39,316 nt of DNA from Thermoplasmata archaeon (GCA_021826925.1 JAKAYB010000002.1:1-39316), one strand, 5' to 3'. Counted from the stretch's first letter, positions 8,850 through 18,756 are shown. The notes: generated from the sequence alone by a model not told the origin. Translations and numbers: made by a program.

Positions 8850-9731
8850 TCTTTCTACCCTTTATGACACCAAAACCAATCACAGGCAACACGGAATAGA
8901 AGCACAAGAAGATATTGGATCGGTTCAAGCAGAAGGTGTGATAGGTACAACAGATCCATTGTGAATAGAGTTGAGGATCAAATGAATCAATCATTCTTGA
9001 TGAACCGGAAGAATCTGCTTGATGAAAACAATCACGGCAAGAGAGGTTATCCTTACCAGACGCCAAATGCATTCATATCATTCCATGTAAAATTCAGGGT
9101 AATGGACAGTGTTCCCTTCAGATCACTGGATGGAATTGCCAGAATATTTGCGACGATCACAGGAATAGCAACTGTCTGCTATACAAGTATATTCCGGAGA
9201 ATAAGAAAGATGGTACCTGCAATTCCTGATTCTCCGGGAAAACCTGTGGACTGAGCAATCAATTCAACAGGATTCAACCTCACGATCAGGGGCGACTATC
9301 TTGGATCAAAATGGAACAGAAAGAGAAGAGGCCGGTCCAAGCTTCATGCTGTCAAGGAGGGGAGAAACATCCTAGAGAAGCTCAGGGGGAAGGCTAAGAG
9401 AATATTCTGTGGCAAGGGTCATGATTCAAGGTCAATATACAATTATATTCGGGAAGGATGCAATAATACCACCGAGAAACAATGCATCCTCGTAAAGTAG
9501 AGGATTACCTGCAAGGACAAGAATAGTCGGACGCATCAGAAAGACCTCAGAGAATGAATGCAAGGAATCTGTCGTCCACGGAAAAGATGGAATGTCTAGA
9601 TATACTTCTCAGGTCTGGAGAGAACCATGGGCGAAGTGATAAAGGCAACCACGCCTGATTACATTGCACAGGAGGTTGCCTTAAGGGTGCAGTAATACAG
9701 TATTCTCAGTGAGATGACGTATGCGTATTGA
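8850..9731 (+). pseudogene. Degenerate IS5-like DDE transposase
   Basis: Fragments in several frames: 'RGYPYQTPNAFISFHVKF..', 'GIARIFATITGIATVCYTSIFRRI', 'INSTGFNLTIRGDYLGSKWNRKRRGRSKLHAV', 'FGKDAIIPPRNNASS', 'FSGLERTMGEVIKATTPDYIAQEVALRVQ*YSILSEMTYAY*', with stops and frameshifts. Left boundary approximate. Confidence 0.8.
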
Positions 9732-9748
9732 ATTGGGCAACACTCTTG

Positions 9749-9766
9749 ATACCTACCTATCATTAT
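9749..9766 (+). repeat. Partial island repeat copy D
   Basis: TGATACCTACCTATCATT shares the GATACCTACCTATC core with copy B. Confidence 0.5.
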
Positions 9767-9946
9767 TTTATTCAAAACGACCAACAGAGCATTAGCTATA
9801 ATCTGCTATTGTGCATAGGAAAATATACCTTAACGGACTTAAAATAATATCTAGTGACTCTGTTCGCTTTAAATTAATTTCTTGAATAGTATCTCGGAGC
9901 AGGATTAATTCCATCTAAAATGGGAATATAGAGTTTGTATAACGGA

Positions 9947-10507
9947 TTAATCGGCTCTATCAGGAAACATCAGTTTAAAATTCAATGCAATTGGATAGTT
10001 GAATTCCATTGGAAGATCATCTAATATGCCATTGGCCAATCTGGACAATTTGATAAATTGGCGGCCTCTCATGTACATCTCAAACGCCTTATCTTTCCTC
10101 TCCATCTGATAGTGAACCATAGACGCAGATATTAGGATCAGACCTTGGTAATAAGTTTTCACTTTCCCCTCCGAGCATTTCCACAACTCTTCCAGAATAA
10201 CGTGGGATTCCCAGAACCTTTCCTGAAGCATTAGAGACTCTGAAAATCTGAGAATTTCCAGGGTTTCATTTTCATTCAAGGGTTTCCTTAATTTGAACGA
10301 TTGTTCAATTAAGTTTGGAAATGATATCATCCCGACATAAAACAGAGATCTGATAGCTTCAATTGATTTCTCTACTTCTTCTGTATGGACATCTAATTCA
10401 AATCCATGGGTGTTTTTCCTAATAATGACCTTCTTGAAGTTATCTCTTATTCCTTCGAGTTCCTCCCTATGGTTATCTGAACTATAGATATGGAAAATTA
10501 AACGCAT
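9947..10507 (-). CDS. DUF309-like protein
   Basis: 'RFWESHVILEELWKCSEGKVKTYYQGLILISASMVHYQMERKDKAFEMYMRG' matches the DUF309 pattern (F.E.HevlEe.W....). Confidence 0.65.
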   Translation of the reverse strand: MRLIFHIYSSDNHREELEGIRDNFKKVIIRKNTHGFELDVHTEEVEKSIEAIRSLFYVGMISFPNLIEQSFKLRKPLNENETLEILRFSESLMLQERFWESHVILEELWKCSEGKVKTYYQGLILISASMVHYQMERKDKAFEMYMRGRQFIKLSRLANGILDDLPMEFNYPIALNFKLMFPDRAD

Positions 10508-10639
10508 GGTCTCGTCCTTTGATCCATTGTTGATATTTAAAATACTTTACTTAAACGTATACGAGCAATAAGTCTCATTTTGCAAAAGATGGAATGAAAA
10601 CGAGCGAAACGGTGTTACTTCCATAAACACATCACATTT

Positions 10640-10880
10640 TCGACTGGTAGGCAGCAATGAAACAGGTAAGATCGCATATTGCTTCATGCATACCTGCATA
10701 AGTAAAGCCAAATGGCTTGGCCTGAGGGCTGGGTCGTCTAAAAGTGTGTAAATCTAACCAGAAGGACACATGAATGTGGAGGGTACTTACGAGCTTGCTC
10801 CAGTAGACCGAGCTAATACCGGTAAGGAGTAAATCAGGTCGCTGAAACGAGGAGTCTACTCCTTTTGGATGTGGGAATAT
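10640..10880 (+). pseudogene. Possible 3' remnant of an IS200/IS605-type tnpB-like gene
   Basis: 'NVEGTYELAPVDRANTGKE*IRSLKRGVYSF' resembles the TnpB C-terminal tail style; interrupted by stops. Confidence 0.3.
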
Positions 10881-11045
10881 GTCATAAAAAATAATTGAAA
10901 ATAATGGAGAACGCAGATCATGTAACAATCTGCTGTTGAAGTAAAACTAGGATGTACATTTTGCACGCCTTAAGAGGCACAATTTTCACCTGACTGAATA
11001 AATAAGTAACGAAGCTATGTAAGGTATATCCGCGAATCTGGGGAG

Positions 11046-11351
11046 TTATGAAAGTTCGTAAATGAGCCTTGTAGTTTCACCGACAGCCTTCTCTATGTCT
11101 TTGTATTTTAGTCTTATCTGCTCTTTTAGTTCCTCTGATGTGTTCTGAATCGAGAGTATGTTCAACAAGTGATCAAGCTCACTGTCCAAAAGCAGAGAGA
11201 GGACCCTCAAGTTTTCTTTCTGTTCATCTGATATCTCCTTTCTCTTGGAAGAAAGAAAACAGTCAAAATGAACTGGGCCTTTCTTAGTAAACGTAAATTT
11301 CTCTCCGGTTCTAACATTTCCATCGCATTCGTAGCATTTGAATTCTGCCAT
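11046..11351 (-). CDS. DUF2175-like small Cys-containing protein
   Basis: 'MAEFKCYECDGNVRTGEKFTFTKKGPVHFDCF' CxxC...HxxC; start moved to the internal ATG. Confidence 0.65.
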   Translation of the reverse strand: MAEFKCYECDGNVRTGEKFTFTKKGPVHFDCFLSSKRKEISDEQKENLRVLSLLLDSELDHLLNILSIQNTSEELKEQIRLKYKDIEKAVGETTRLIYELS

Positions 11352-11464
11352 AATGGCTCTATGCATTTCTAATATTAATCTTGTTGTTTCAATTCTCAAC
11401 AAATAAAAATTTATTAAACCGCAGAACAATCACACTGTTAGATCGAATTTCAGTATGTTTTCGA

Positions 11465-12724
11465 TCAGTAGTTTCTGGATCTAAACGAGCGATAATGGTG
11501 ATAATCGCGCCTTCCACCATATCTTGAGTTCTGCGGTCTGTGCGACGAAGGTCTCCTGAAATTATTGTATCTCGGTCTAACAATGTTTTTAGCTTCGGAA
11601 AAAGAATTTTCATCCACTTTAATTGGATTCATTCGGATGTCGAGTGAGTTCTCAATGTTCTCAATGATTTCTAGCTCGTTCTGTTCTACTATTGTTAATG
11701 CATTCCCATCTTTTCCCATTCTGGCGGATCTCCCAACCCTGTGAACATACATATTTGGTTCTGATGGTGCATCGAAGTTTATAATGTCCGATATGTCTGA
11801 AATGTCAAGCCCTCTGGCAGCAACATTTGTCGCTATTAGTAATTTTGCCCCATTTCTGAACCTACTTAAAGCCTTTTCACGTTGAGCCTGTGTAAGATCA
11901 CCATGCATGACTGTGGCGACATGGTTGTACTGCTTTAAGATATCCGATAAGGTCGCTGCCGATCTTTTTTGTTCTGTGAATATGATCGCCTTTCTGGGGT
12001 TATATTCACTTAAATAAGCCAGAAGGGTAGATACCTTGTTGCCGTTCTCGCACACGGTAAAGTTATTAGAAATAGTCGATACCGTCACCTCAGCATCATT
12101 GCCGATCTGCACATAAGTTGGGCTCCTCATGAATGTGTCAGCAAGTGCCAGAATTTTGTCTGGAATCGTGGCAGAAAATAACATGTTCTGTCTTGTTAAT
12201 GAAGTTTGTGAAATGATGTATTCTATGTCTTCAATGAATCCAAGATCAAGCATAGTATCTGCTTCGTCAAGGACCAGAAACTTTACATGTTCTAGCGACA
12301 AAACCTTCCTCTTCATGAGATCGATTATCCTACCGGGAGTTCCGATAACCATATTCGACCTATTTCTTATCTTTTTTATCTGGTTATCTATACTAACTCC
12401 ACCATATACTACGACAGGCCTTATACCAGAGGTTGTCCCCATTTTTTGCGCTACATCATACGTTTGGAGCGCGAGTTCCCTTGTAGGAGCTATAATCAGG
12501 GAAGTTACATAATTTTCCCTATTACTCTTTCCTATTATTGGAACAAGGAAAGCACCAGTCTTTCCTGAACCAGTTTTTGATCTAACCACAATATCTTTTC
12601 CTTGAAGAATGATTGGAATAGCTTTTTCCTGAACCTCAGTAGGTTCCAAAAAACCCATTTTATTAAGAGAATCCAATAATTCTTTGTTAATCTCGTATTT
12701 TCCGAATCCTTGCATTTTAAGCAC
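11465..12724 (-). CDS. DEAD-box RNA helicase with Arg-rich C-terminal tail
   Basis: Q motif, 'SKTGSGKTGAF', 'PTRELALQ', 'VLDEADTMLDLGF', 'FSATIP', 'HRVGRSARMG'. Confidence 0.97.
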   Translation of the reverse strand: MLKMQGFGKYEINKELLDSLNKMGFLEPTEVQEKAIPIILQGKDIVVRSKTGSGKTGAFLVPIIGKSNRENYVTSLIIAPTRELALQTYDVAQKMGTTSGIRPVVVYGGVSIDNQIKKIRNRSNMVIGTPGRIIDLMKRKVLSLEHVKFLVLDEADTMLDLGFIEDIEYIISQTSLTRQNMLFSATIPDKILALADTFMRSPTYVQIGNDAEVTVSTISNNFTVCENGNKVSTLLAYLSEYNPRKAIIFTEQKRSAATLSDILKQYNHVATVMHGDLTQAQREKALSRFRNGAKLLIATNVAARGLDISDISDIINFDAPSEPNMYVHRVGRSARMGKDGNALTIVEQNELEIIENIENSLDIRMNPIKVDENSFSEAKNIVRPRYNNFRRPSSHRPQNSRYGGRRDYHHYRSFRSRNY

Positions 12725-13082
12725 TTTCTCTAACTTCTAGAAAACTTTTAATCTTCTTTTTTAGTTAATCCCTAATCTGTTCTCACTATTAAATGGTTCT
12801 TGGTAAAAATTATGAAATTTAAAGTCCCCCCTTGTTGGTCATTGAAATGCAAGAATCATTATGTTTCACTTATGAATAATCCGTCTTTTTTATGTTTTTC
12901 TCTTTTTGGAGTATGTCAATTTTTAGTTGATTTTTTCAGTCTATGGGACATTGGTTCAGTAATTCAGATAGTTAAAAACCGTTTTACATACTTCTCCAAT
13001 AATATACTTTTTTCTTAAGTTAGTTAATCTCTACAGATTCCATCAACTAAAATTTGCCAATGTCTCTTTTTGAAGTAATTAG

Positions 13083-13502
13083 GTGATATTAAAGTGCAAA
13101 ATCAATTCTCCGTTCTTTTGTGCAAGTATTAAATATGATTTTCGTTTGCTATCCCACGTACCGTTTATGCGAATAAATGATGACTTCGCCATAATATTAG
13201 ACTACATTTCGAAGTTGTTTGCTATAAAGCATTTAAGGACAGTTGATGTCCATGAGATTTCCGTATCTTATGTAAGAAAGGGAGAAATGGTTGATGGCAT
13301 CGTTGTCTATTCGACTTCATTTCCAGAAAAAGACAAACTGGACAGGCTTGTTTCGATGGACGTGTCTATTTCTAAACTTCGTCCAAATACGGAAATCACA
13401 GTCAGCATTTCTTTCGATAAAATCTCTTCTGAAGACTGTAATGAAAAAGAACTTAGACAAATCATTGATATATTTGACCGGTCTACTTTTCGATTCTTCT
13501 AA
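13083..13502 (+). CDS. Hypothetical protein
   Basis: 139 aa ORF with coherent protein composition; no family recognised. Confidence 0.45.
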   Translation: MILKCKINSPFFCASIKYDFRLLSHVPFMRINDDFAIILDYISKLFAIKHLRTVDVHEISVSYVRKGEMVDGIVVYSTSFPEKDKLDRLVSMDVSISKLRPNTEITVSISFDKISSEDCNEKELRQIIDIFDRSTFRFF

Positions 13503-13584
13503 ACTCTGATGATTTCCCTCAGTAATTTAGTGCGCAGCAAACCTGGTTTTCGGCATAAACATTGCCTTATTCCCAAATAGTGGT

Positions 13585-14136
13585 TCATGATTCCTTAAGG
13601 GAATCTATCAGCGCACTTGCTTCAGAACGTGTGAGCTCATCAATTGTGGATTTCTTCAGCTCAATCAAGAATGTCCTTGTAACTTCAAGTCTTTTCTCTG
13701 AATTCTGCAAACTCTTTATGAAATTCAACTGCTTATTCGTGACCAGGCTACCTGCAGTGTCCGGTTTGGTTCCGGATGGCAACTTCATAAGTTTATCTAT
13801 AAGCTCGGAGGCTTCGTGTACGCTTAATATATTTACGGTCTCTTTTTGTTTTTCGTCCAAAAACTGCTCCGTTGTTCTGATTCGCTCATCGGTGTCCTGA
13901 AGTTTGTTCAACAGAGAAATTTGTTTACCTGTCGCAAATGACTTGTTGTCTTCGTCCGTTTTCACTCTCTTGAGTTCCTCTATGAGTTTCGAAGCATCGT
14001 CTATTGTAAGTTCATCAACGTCCATCACTTTCTTCTCGTTGAGAAATCTTTCAAGGATTGTACCACGTTCAGTGCTCGCTTGTTCAAGTTTTTTGATGAA
14101 CTCAATCTGATTCTTAGTTGCGGTTTGGTTTGACAT
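13585..14136 (-). CDS. Hypothetical protein with tandem ~60-aa internal repeats
   Basis: Three units: 'TKNQIEFIKKLEQASTERGTILERFLNEKKVMDVDELTIDDASKLIEELK', 'TGKQISLLNKLQDTDERIRTTEQFLDEKQKETVNILSVHEASELIDKLM', 'TNKQLNFIKSLQNSEKRLEVTRTFLIELKKSTIDELTRSEASALIDSLK'. Confidence 0.8.
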   Translation of the reverse strand: MSNQTATKNQIEFIKKLEQASTERGTILERFLNEKKVMDVDELTIDDASKLIEELKRVKTDEDNKSFATGKQISLLNKLQDTDERIRTTEQFLDEKQKETVNILSVHEASELIDKLMKLPSGTKPDTAGSLVTNKQLNFIKSLQNSEKRLEVTRTFLIELKKSTIDELTRSEASALIDSLKES

Positions 14137-14230
14137 AGATATACTGATTTGTGGATATTGTATTTTTATTTAAAAATATAGTACTCAACGAATGATCATT
14201 ACTTATGGAACAATATTATGAATTACGCGT

Positions 14231-14779
14231 TCAAATCCACATTCCAGGCATCATCATGCCCATTCCGAGCATTCCCATACCCATCATGCCCATCATCCCC
14301 ATTCCCATCATTGAACCAGAATTCTGGGCCTGGTGTTCCTGCATGTGCTTATTGAGATCGTCGTCTGTCTTGAAGAGTAATCCATCCAGTTTGCAAATTT
14401 TTAGAGTAGGATCGATTTGTTTAACTATCTGCTCCCAGATCCTCATCTCAAACTCGTGCCCAGAATGCAACTCGGCAGCTGTTGCTATACCAAAAGTAGC
14501 AACGCCTTCAATCGCGGGTATAGCCATGTCTCTCCCCCAGATACCCGCGTGTAACTGTACTTCAAACTTGCCTTGTGCACCGGCGATAACGACATCAACG
14601 TCTCTTACTTTTCCAAGAACGATTCTTTCCCTGTCGGACTTCTTGGCATGGATCTCCCAAAGTGCATCCCTGGTTTCATCTGAGGTGATCTTGAAATTCT
14701 CGTTAACAAGTAACTCCTTAATGTGGTCTGCTACTGCAGACGGTTCTATATCTTTTTCGACAAATCCATGTTTTATCAT
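14231..14779 (-). CDS. Hypothetical protein with Met/Gly-rich C-terminal tail
   Basis: C terminus 'GSMMGMGMMGMMGMGMLGMGMMMPGMWI'; preceded by 'CKLDGLLFKTDDDLNKHMQEH'. Confidence 0.8.
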   Translation of the reverse strand: MIKHGFVEKDIEPSAVADHIKELLVNENFKITSDETRDALWEIHAKKSDRERIVLGKVRDVDVVIAGAQGKFEVQLHAGIWGRDMAIPAIEGVATFGIATAAELHSGHEFEMRIWEQIVKQIDPTLKICKLDGLLFKTDDDLNKHMQEHQAQNSGSMMGMGMMGMMGMGMLGMGMMMPGMWI

Positions 14780-14976
14780 AATAAAGTCAAGCCACCATCA
14801 GTTAAAAGGTTTCTCATTCAAAGACATGGTCTCAGATATTTTTAGATTAAAATGACGACTCAAAAATGGAAATGTTCCGTGTTACCGCGCTTTAATCTTC
14901 TTTCTGGGTATGTTATTTTAGCTAGCTTTGTAAAAATTGTGCCAAAAGATTTATTCATTGACGAGATTGAAGAATC

Positions 14977-16293
14977 ATGGATTTCATTATAATTGGTGGC
15001 GGGGCTGCAGGCATGGCTGCTGCTTCAAAGGCAAAACGTGTCAATCCTCTTATTGATGTTACCGTGATAGAAGCAGGGCCGTTTGTATCATATGCAGAAT
15101 GTGGAATGCCCTATTATCTTGGCGGGATGTTTGAGGATTATTCCAAGCTTTTGCATTACCCTCTAACTGAATTTACAGAGAAGAGAAAGATTAAAGTTAT
15201 TCTCAATGAAAGCGTGACAGAGATTGATACTTCAAGACAGCAGGTCAAAACAAGCGGGAAAAAGGTCTTTTCCTATGACTACCTGTTAATTTCCACAGGC
15301 GCCTCAGCAGTGAAACCAAAGGGAATAAGTGGTTCGGATGTGCAAACGATTCGTTCATTAGCCGATGGTATTGCCCTAAAGCCAGAGGTTGAAAAATCGA
15401 AAAGGATTACAATTATTGGCGACGGGGTTCTTGGAATGGAACTGGCATCGACCCTTGCAGAATCCAAGAAAGAAATTACAATGATATCCCATCATAAGAC
15501 ACTTTTTAAAAGATTAGATGAGGATGTTGGTCAGGAGCTTCTGAAAGAGTTCGAATCAAAGGTTAAAGTGGAAAAAAACTCGGAACTTATATCAGTTTCT
15601 AGGAGCGATGGAGAATTTAAAGTCGAAACAACAATGGGACAACATACTGCAGATCTAGTTCTATCTGCAACAGGCATTAAACCAAACTCCCAGCTCGCTT
15701 TCGACGCAGGTCTCTCTTTGGGTAAAAACGGGGCCATCAAGGTGGACAATCAAATGTTTACCAGTGACAGTAAAATCCTTGCAGCAGGAGACTGTGCTAC
15801 TTCGTTAAATAAGGTTACAAATTCTGAAGATTGGATGCCTCTGGCACAGATCAGCAACAAGATGGGCAGGGTCGCTGGATCTAACGTTGGCGGTGAAAGA
15901 ATGACCTTCAAAGGCGGAATAGGCACAACCCTGGTAAAAATCTTCGACTACGAGGTTGGTTTCACCGGAATTGATTCCCCGACTTCGACAAAATATGGCT
16001 TTGCGCCCAAAGATATCTTTGTTAAGGCAGGCAGTAAAGCGGCATATTATGAAGGCAATTCTAACGCATACGTTAAAATAACCTACGATTCACATTCCGG
16101 TAGACTCCTTGGTGCACAGGTAGTTTCCAAAAGCAATGGAGCATGGCGACTCAACACACTAGCAGAAGCCATATACGCAGGGATCACAATGGAAGATTTG
16201 TTCTATTCGGATCTCGGTTATTCTCCACCGTTTGGCCCTGTGTGGGATCCAATAATAATAGCAGCTAGTCTGGGTATGAAAACGAGAGCTTAG
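14977..16293 (+). CDS. FAD-dependent CoA-disulfide reductase / NADH oxidase-like protein
   Basis: 'IIGGGAAGMAAASKAKR', active-site-like 'YAECGMPYYLGG', 'ITIIGDGVLGMELASTL', 'ILAAGDCA'. Confidence 0.92.
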   Translation: MDFIIIGGGAAGMAAASKAKRVNPLIDVTVIEAGPFVSYAECGMPYYLGGMFEDYSKLLHYPLTEFTEKRKIKVILNESVTEIDTSRQQVKTSGKKVFSYDYLLISTGASAVKPKGISGSDVQTIRSLADGIALKPEVEKSKRITIIGDGVLGMELASTLAESKKEITMISHHKTLFKRLDEDVGQELLKEFESKVKVEKNSELISVSRSDGEFKVETTMGQHTADLVLSATGIKPNSQLAFDAGLSLGKNGAIKVDNQMFTSDSKILAAGDCATSLNKVTNSEDWMPLAQISNKMGRVAGSNVGGERMTFKGGIGTTLVKIFDYEVGFTGIDSPTSTKYGFAPKDIFVKAGSKAAYYEGNSNAYVKITYDSHSGRLLGAQVVSKSNGAWRLNTLAEAIYAGITMEDLFYSDLGYSPPFGPVWDPIIIAASLGMKTRA

Positions 16294-16377
16294 ATTTTAC
16301 TAGGGGAGTTTTCCTTTATTTATTTGATTATTAATACTTATATTAAAAGTTTAAAGAAGATAAGTCAGCATCAAGGA

Positions 16378-16839
16378 TCATGATAGCATTCTGATCTTCC
16401 ATACCAACCTCATCTGAATGTAGTAATTGAAAGGAAATGCTACAGCCGATCCTATGAAATTGCCTATCAATGGATACAGGCCAAAGTACTTAAAGAGAGA
16501 AAACTGGGTTGCAATTGCGACAGCATTTCCAATCACATTAAGAATTTCAAATTTCAGGAGTCTAATAATAAGACCATAAATGCGGCCATGATGCTCCCCC
16601 ATCTTGTGTGTGGTCCAGTATTCTTGAAATATAAATTCAATTGCAACTGCAAGCGTAAATGCGATAATGTCAATTAGAATTATGTACGCATAGCCTAATA
16701 ATAAGATTCCAAGGTAGGTGAGTAACTCGAGTGAAGCAAAACCTACAAAACCCGAGAGAGAATATTTTAGCATTCTTACCAAGTTTTTTTCTATGAACAA
16801 AGTAATGTTCTCTCTTAGTTTTGCCATATTCGTTCTCAC
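16378..16839 (-). CDS. GtrA-like membrane protein
   Basis: 'RMLKYSLSGFVGFASLELLTYLGI...FIFQEYWTTHK...GNFIGSAVAFPFNYYIQMRLVWK' is the GtrA-family pattern, ~4 TM. Confidence 0.75.
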   Translation of the reverse strand: MRTNMAKLRENITLFIEKNLVRMLKYSLSGFVGFASLELLTYLGILLLGYAYIILIDIIAFTLAVAIEFIFQEYWTTHKMGEHHGRIYGLIIRLLKFEILNVIGNAVAIATQFSLFKYFGLYPLIGNFIGSAVAFPFNYYIQMRLVWKIRMLS

Positions 16840-17209
16840 TCTTTACTTAGTTTACTTGTAGATTCCGATTATACGCATTCGTATATCTATCTGGCCTATT
16901 ATTGTATCTATGGATCTAACAGCTCCTTCTGCAGGAAACAGGATTCATTGATGATCATAAATGCGACTATTTGTTGCGAATAGATCACCAAGATGCTATT
17001 TTCGTATGGACAGAAGGATTATACGGTAAACACCTTTTTTTGGATCCATAACATGGGGCCCATACTTTTACGAAGTTTCCAACTACAAGTGAATTTCATA
17101 AGTTCTGAAGTGAACTATCTGTTTGAAAAATGAAATTCCACTCCAATTTTTCTTAAGTTTTCTTTCAATGTCCTCATCGTAATTAACTGGCATTTGAGCA
17201 TACAATCAA

Positions 17210-18367
17210 TTATTTGAACTCGGTAAGAAGTTTCTTCACTAACTCCGCCTTGCTTCTCTCTGCAAAAACTATTATAAACCTATGCTCAAGAGATTCCCTT
17301 AGTGTTCGCACCAACGGTGATATTTCGGTTACGCTTTCAAGTTTATCTTTTATTAAAACCTGAAGATTGGACTTTATCCTCTCGGGGCCAGAAAAGTCAA
17401 GTGGAGGAATAACATCAATGGCATAATTGGAAGGATCAAGCTTCTCGGATTCGATGGTCAATGTTATCTTTTTGAAATCTTCTTCGTTATACTTCACCTT
17501 CAGGATAGGTTTTAACAGTTCCCTCAATATTATTTTTTTGAAGGATGAAGAGTTTTTTCCATTTTCCAGCAGCCAGAAAAGATCGTAATCTGTCATGCTG
17601 AATGGATTCCTAAAGTCCTGCTGCTGTTTCATTACCAGATTTTTAACCATGTACTGAGCGATCCTTGAGGTCTTATGAAAATAGACCGATCCGTACATTA
17701 GTATGCGAGCTATGAGGATCGATTCGAGGGTTGGCAGCCCCTTTTCTTCTATTGCTAGATCGTTATCATGGATCTCTGCCACATTCAGGATCCTTTTGTA
17801 ATCTATGTTTCCTATTGGAACGCCACAGTTGAGTGAATCTCTTCTGAGATAGTCAAGTTCATCGACATCTATAGGACCACTTATAATCCTGGAAATGAGT
17901 TTGTATTTACCGCTTTTCCCTGAGATTACATCTGCAACATCCTTAGGTCGTAAACCTATTTCTTCTAACACCGACGGTATTGTGCTCCTTTCAAATTCAT
18001 TCTTTCCTTCTATTATCGAAACCCCAGCATCAACATGGTCTAAGCCAGTTATTGACTCGAAAACATCTTCAAGTCCGTGGCTTAGGGGTGGATGACCCAC
18101 ATCATGCAATAAAGCAGCAGCCATAAGAAGATCTTTATCATCTACGTGAAGGGTATCAGCAAACATCTCACTCAGAAACATGGTCCCGATTGAATGCTCA
18201 AACCTTGTGTGGTTTGCGCCTGGAAAAACGAGGTAGCACATACCAAGTTGTTTTACATATCTGAGTCTCTGAAATTCTGGTGAATCGACCAGCTTTTGAA
18301 ACTCTGAGCTTATTTTTATCGGGCCGTTCAAAGGATCTTGTATTATTTTGTAACTCTTGTTATACAA
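17210..18367 (-). CDS. HD-domain phosphohydrolase (dGTPase-like superfamily)
   Basis: 'FPGANHTRFEHSIGTMFLSEMFA...AALLHDVGHPPLSHGLE' HD motifs. Start placed at TTG 18367 because the longer ORF runs into the SRP RNA. Confidence 0.9.
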   Translation of the reverse strand: MYNKSYKIIQDPLNGPIKISSEFQKLVDSPEFQRLRYVKQLGMCYLVFPGANHTRFEHSIGTMFLSEMFADTLHVDDKDLLMAAALLHDVGHPPLSHGLEDVFESITGLDHVDAGVSIIEGKNEFERSTIPSVLEEIGLRPKDVADVISGKSGKYKLISRIISGPIDVDELDYLRRDSLNCGVPIGNIDYKRILNVAEIHDNDLAIEEKGLPTLESILIARILMYGSVYFHKTSRIAQYMVKNLVMKQQQDFRNPFSMTDYDLFWLLENGKNSSSFKKIILRELLKPILKVKYNEEDFKKITLTIESEKLDPSNYAIDVIPPLDFSGPERIKSNLQVLIKDKLESVTEISPLVRTLRESLEHRFIIVFAERSKAELVKKLLTEFK

Positions 18368-18432
18368 CCGACATCGATAACGAATATCCGTAAAGAATAT
18401 AATTATAATCCGATTAGCTGGAATAAATTGAA

Positions 18433-18737
18433 TACCGGACACGTTTGGATCGGTCTTGGCGTCCTGTCAGGTGCCCCTTAGTTCCTCTCGATCCCGCACT
18501 CCCTTAGCATCAAGAGTCCAGAGTACCGTTGCTCCCTTCCGGTCCTGGCGGATTCCTCTGTCAAATCGCATACCCAGATTCCTTCGATTCTGGATATATG
18601 AACCTCCGATCCAAAGGAACAGAACTTCAGCGATTCCCTAAGGCCTGGCAGAAACCAAGTAGGCCTCTCCAAACTGTCGCCCTCGCATGTAGACTTCGAG
18701 TAACAGGAAGTGCCTGGCTTCCCGGCCAAGTCCGGCT
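18433..18737 (-). ncRNA. Signal recognition particle (7S) RNA
   Basis: Minus strand has 'GCCAGGACCGGAAGGGAGCAACGGTAC' (+ 18523-18549), the SRP domain motif; 5' GTCCGG region pairs with the 3' CCGGAC (helix 1). Confidence 0.92.
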
Positions 18738-18756
18738 CCATGTTATGCTTAACTTA

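Noticed and set aside
8961-9254. 97-aa ORF as an intact gene
   Set aside because: It is the N-terminal part of a degenerate transposase whose remaining blocks continue in other frames.
10632-10928. 98-aa minus-strand ORF
   Set aside because: No family features; the opposite strand shows a possible transposase tail remnant instead.
12129-12512. 127-aa plus-strand ORF
   Set aside because: Antisense to the DEAD-box helicase core; typical shadow ORF.
14228-14248. GTTCAAATCC resembling a tRNA T-loop
   Set aside because: Falls in the coding end of the Met-rich protein and no cloverleaf can be built around it.
14262-14320. Short repeated CCCATCATGCCCATTCC units as a CRISPR-like or tandem DNA repeat
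   Set aside because: Explained by Met/Gly-rich coding sequence on the minus strand; no spacers.
14205-14855. 216-aa plus-strand ORF rich in Ile/Pro/Met
   Set aside because: Antisense to the Met/Gly-rich protein; its repeat 'IPIPIMPIIPIPI' is the complement of the Met-Gly codons.
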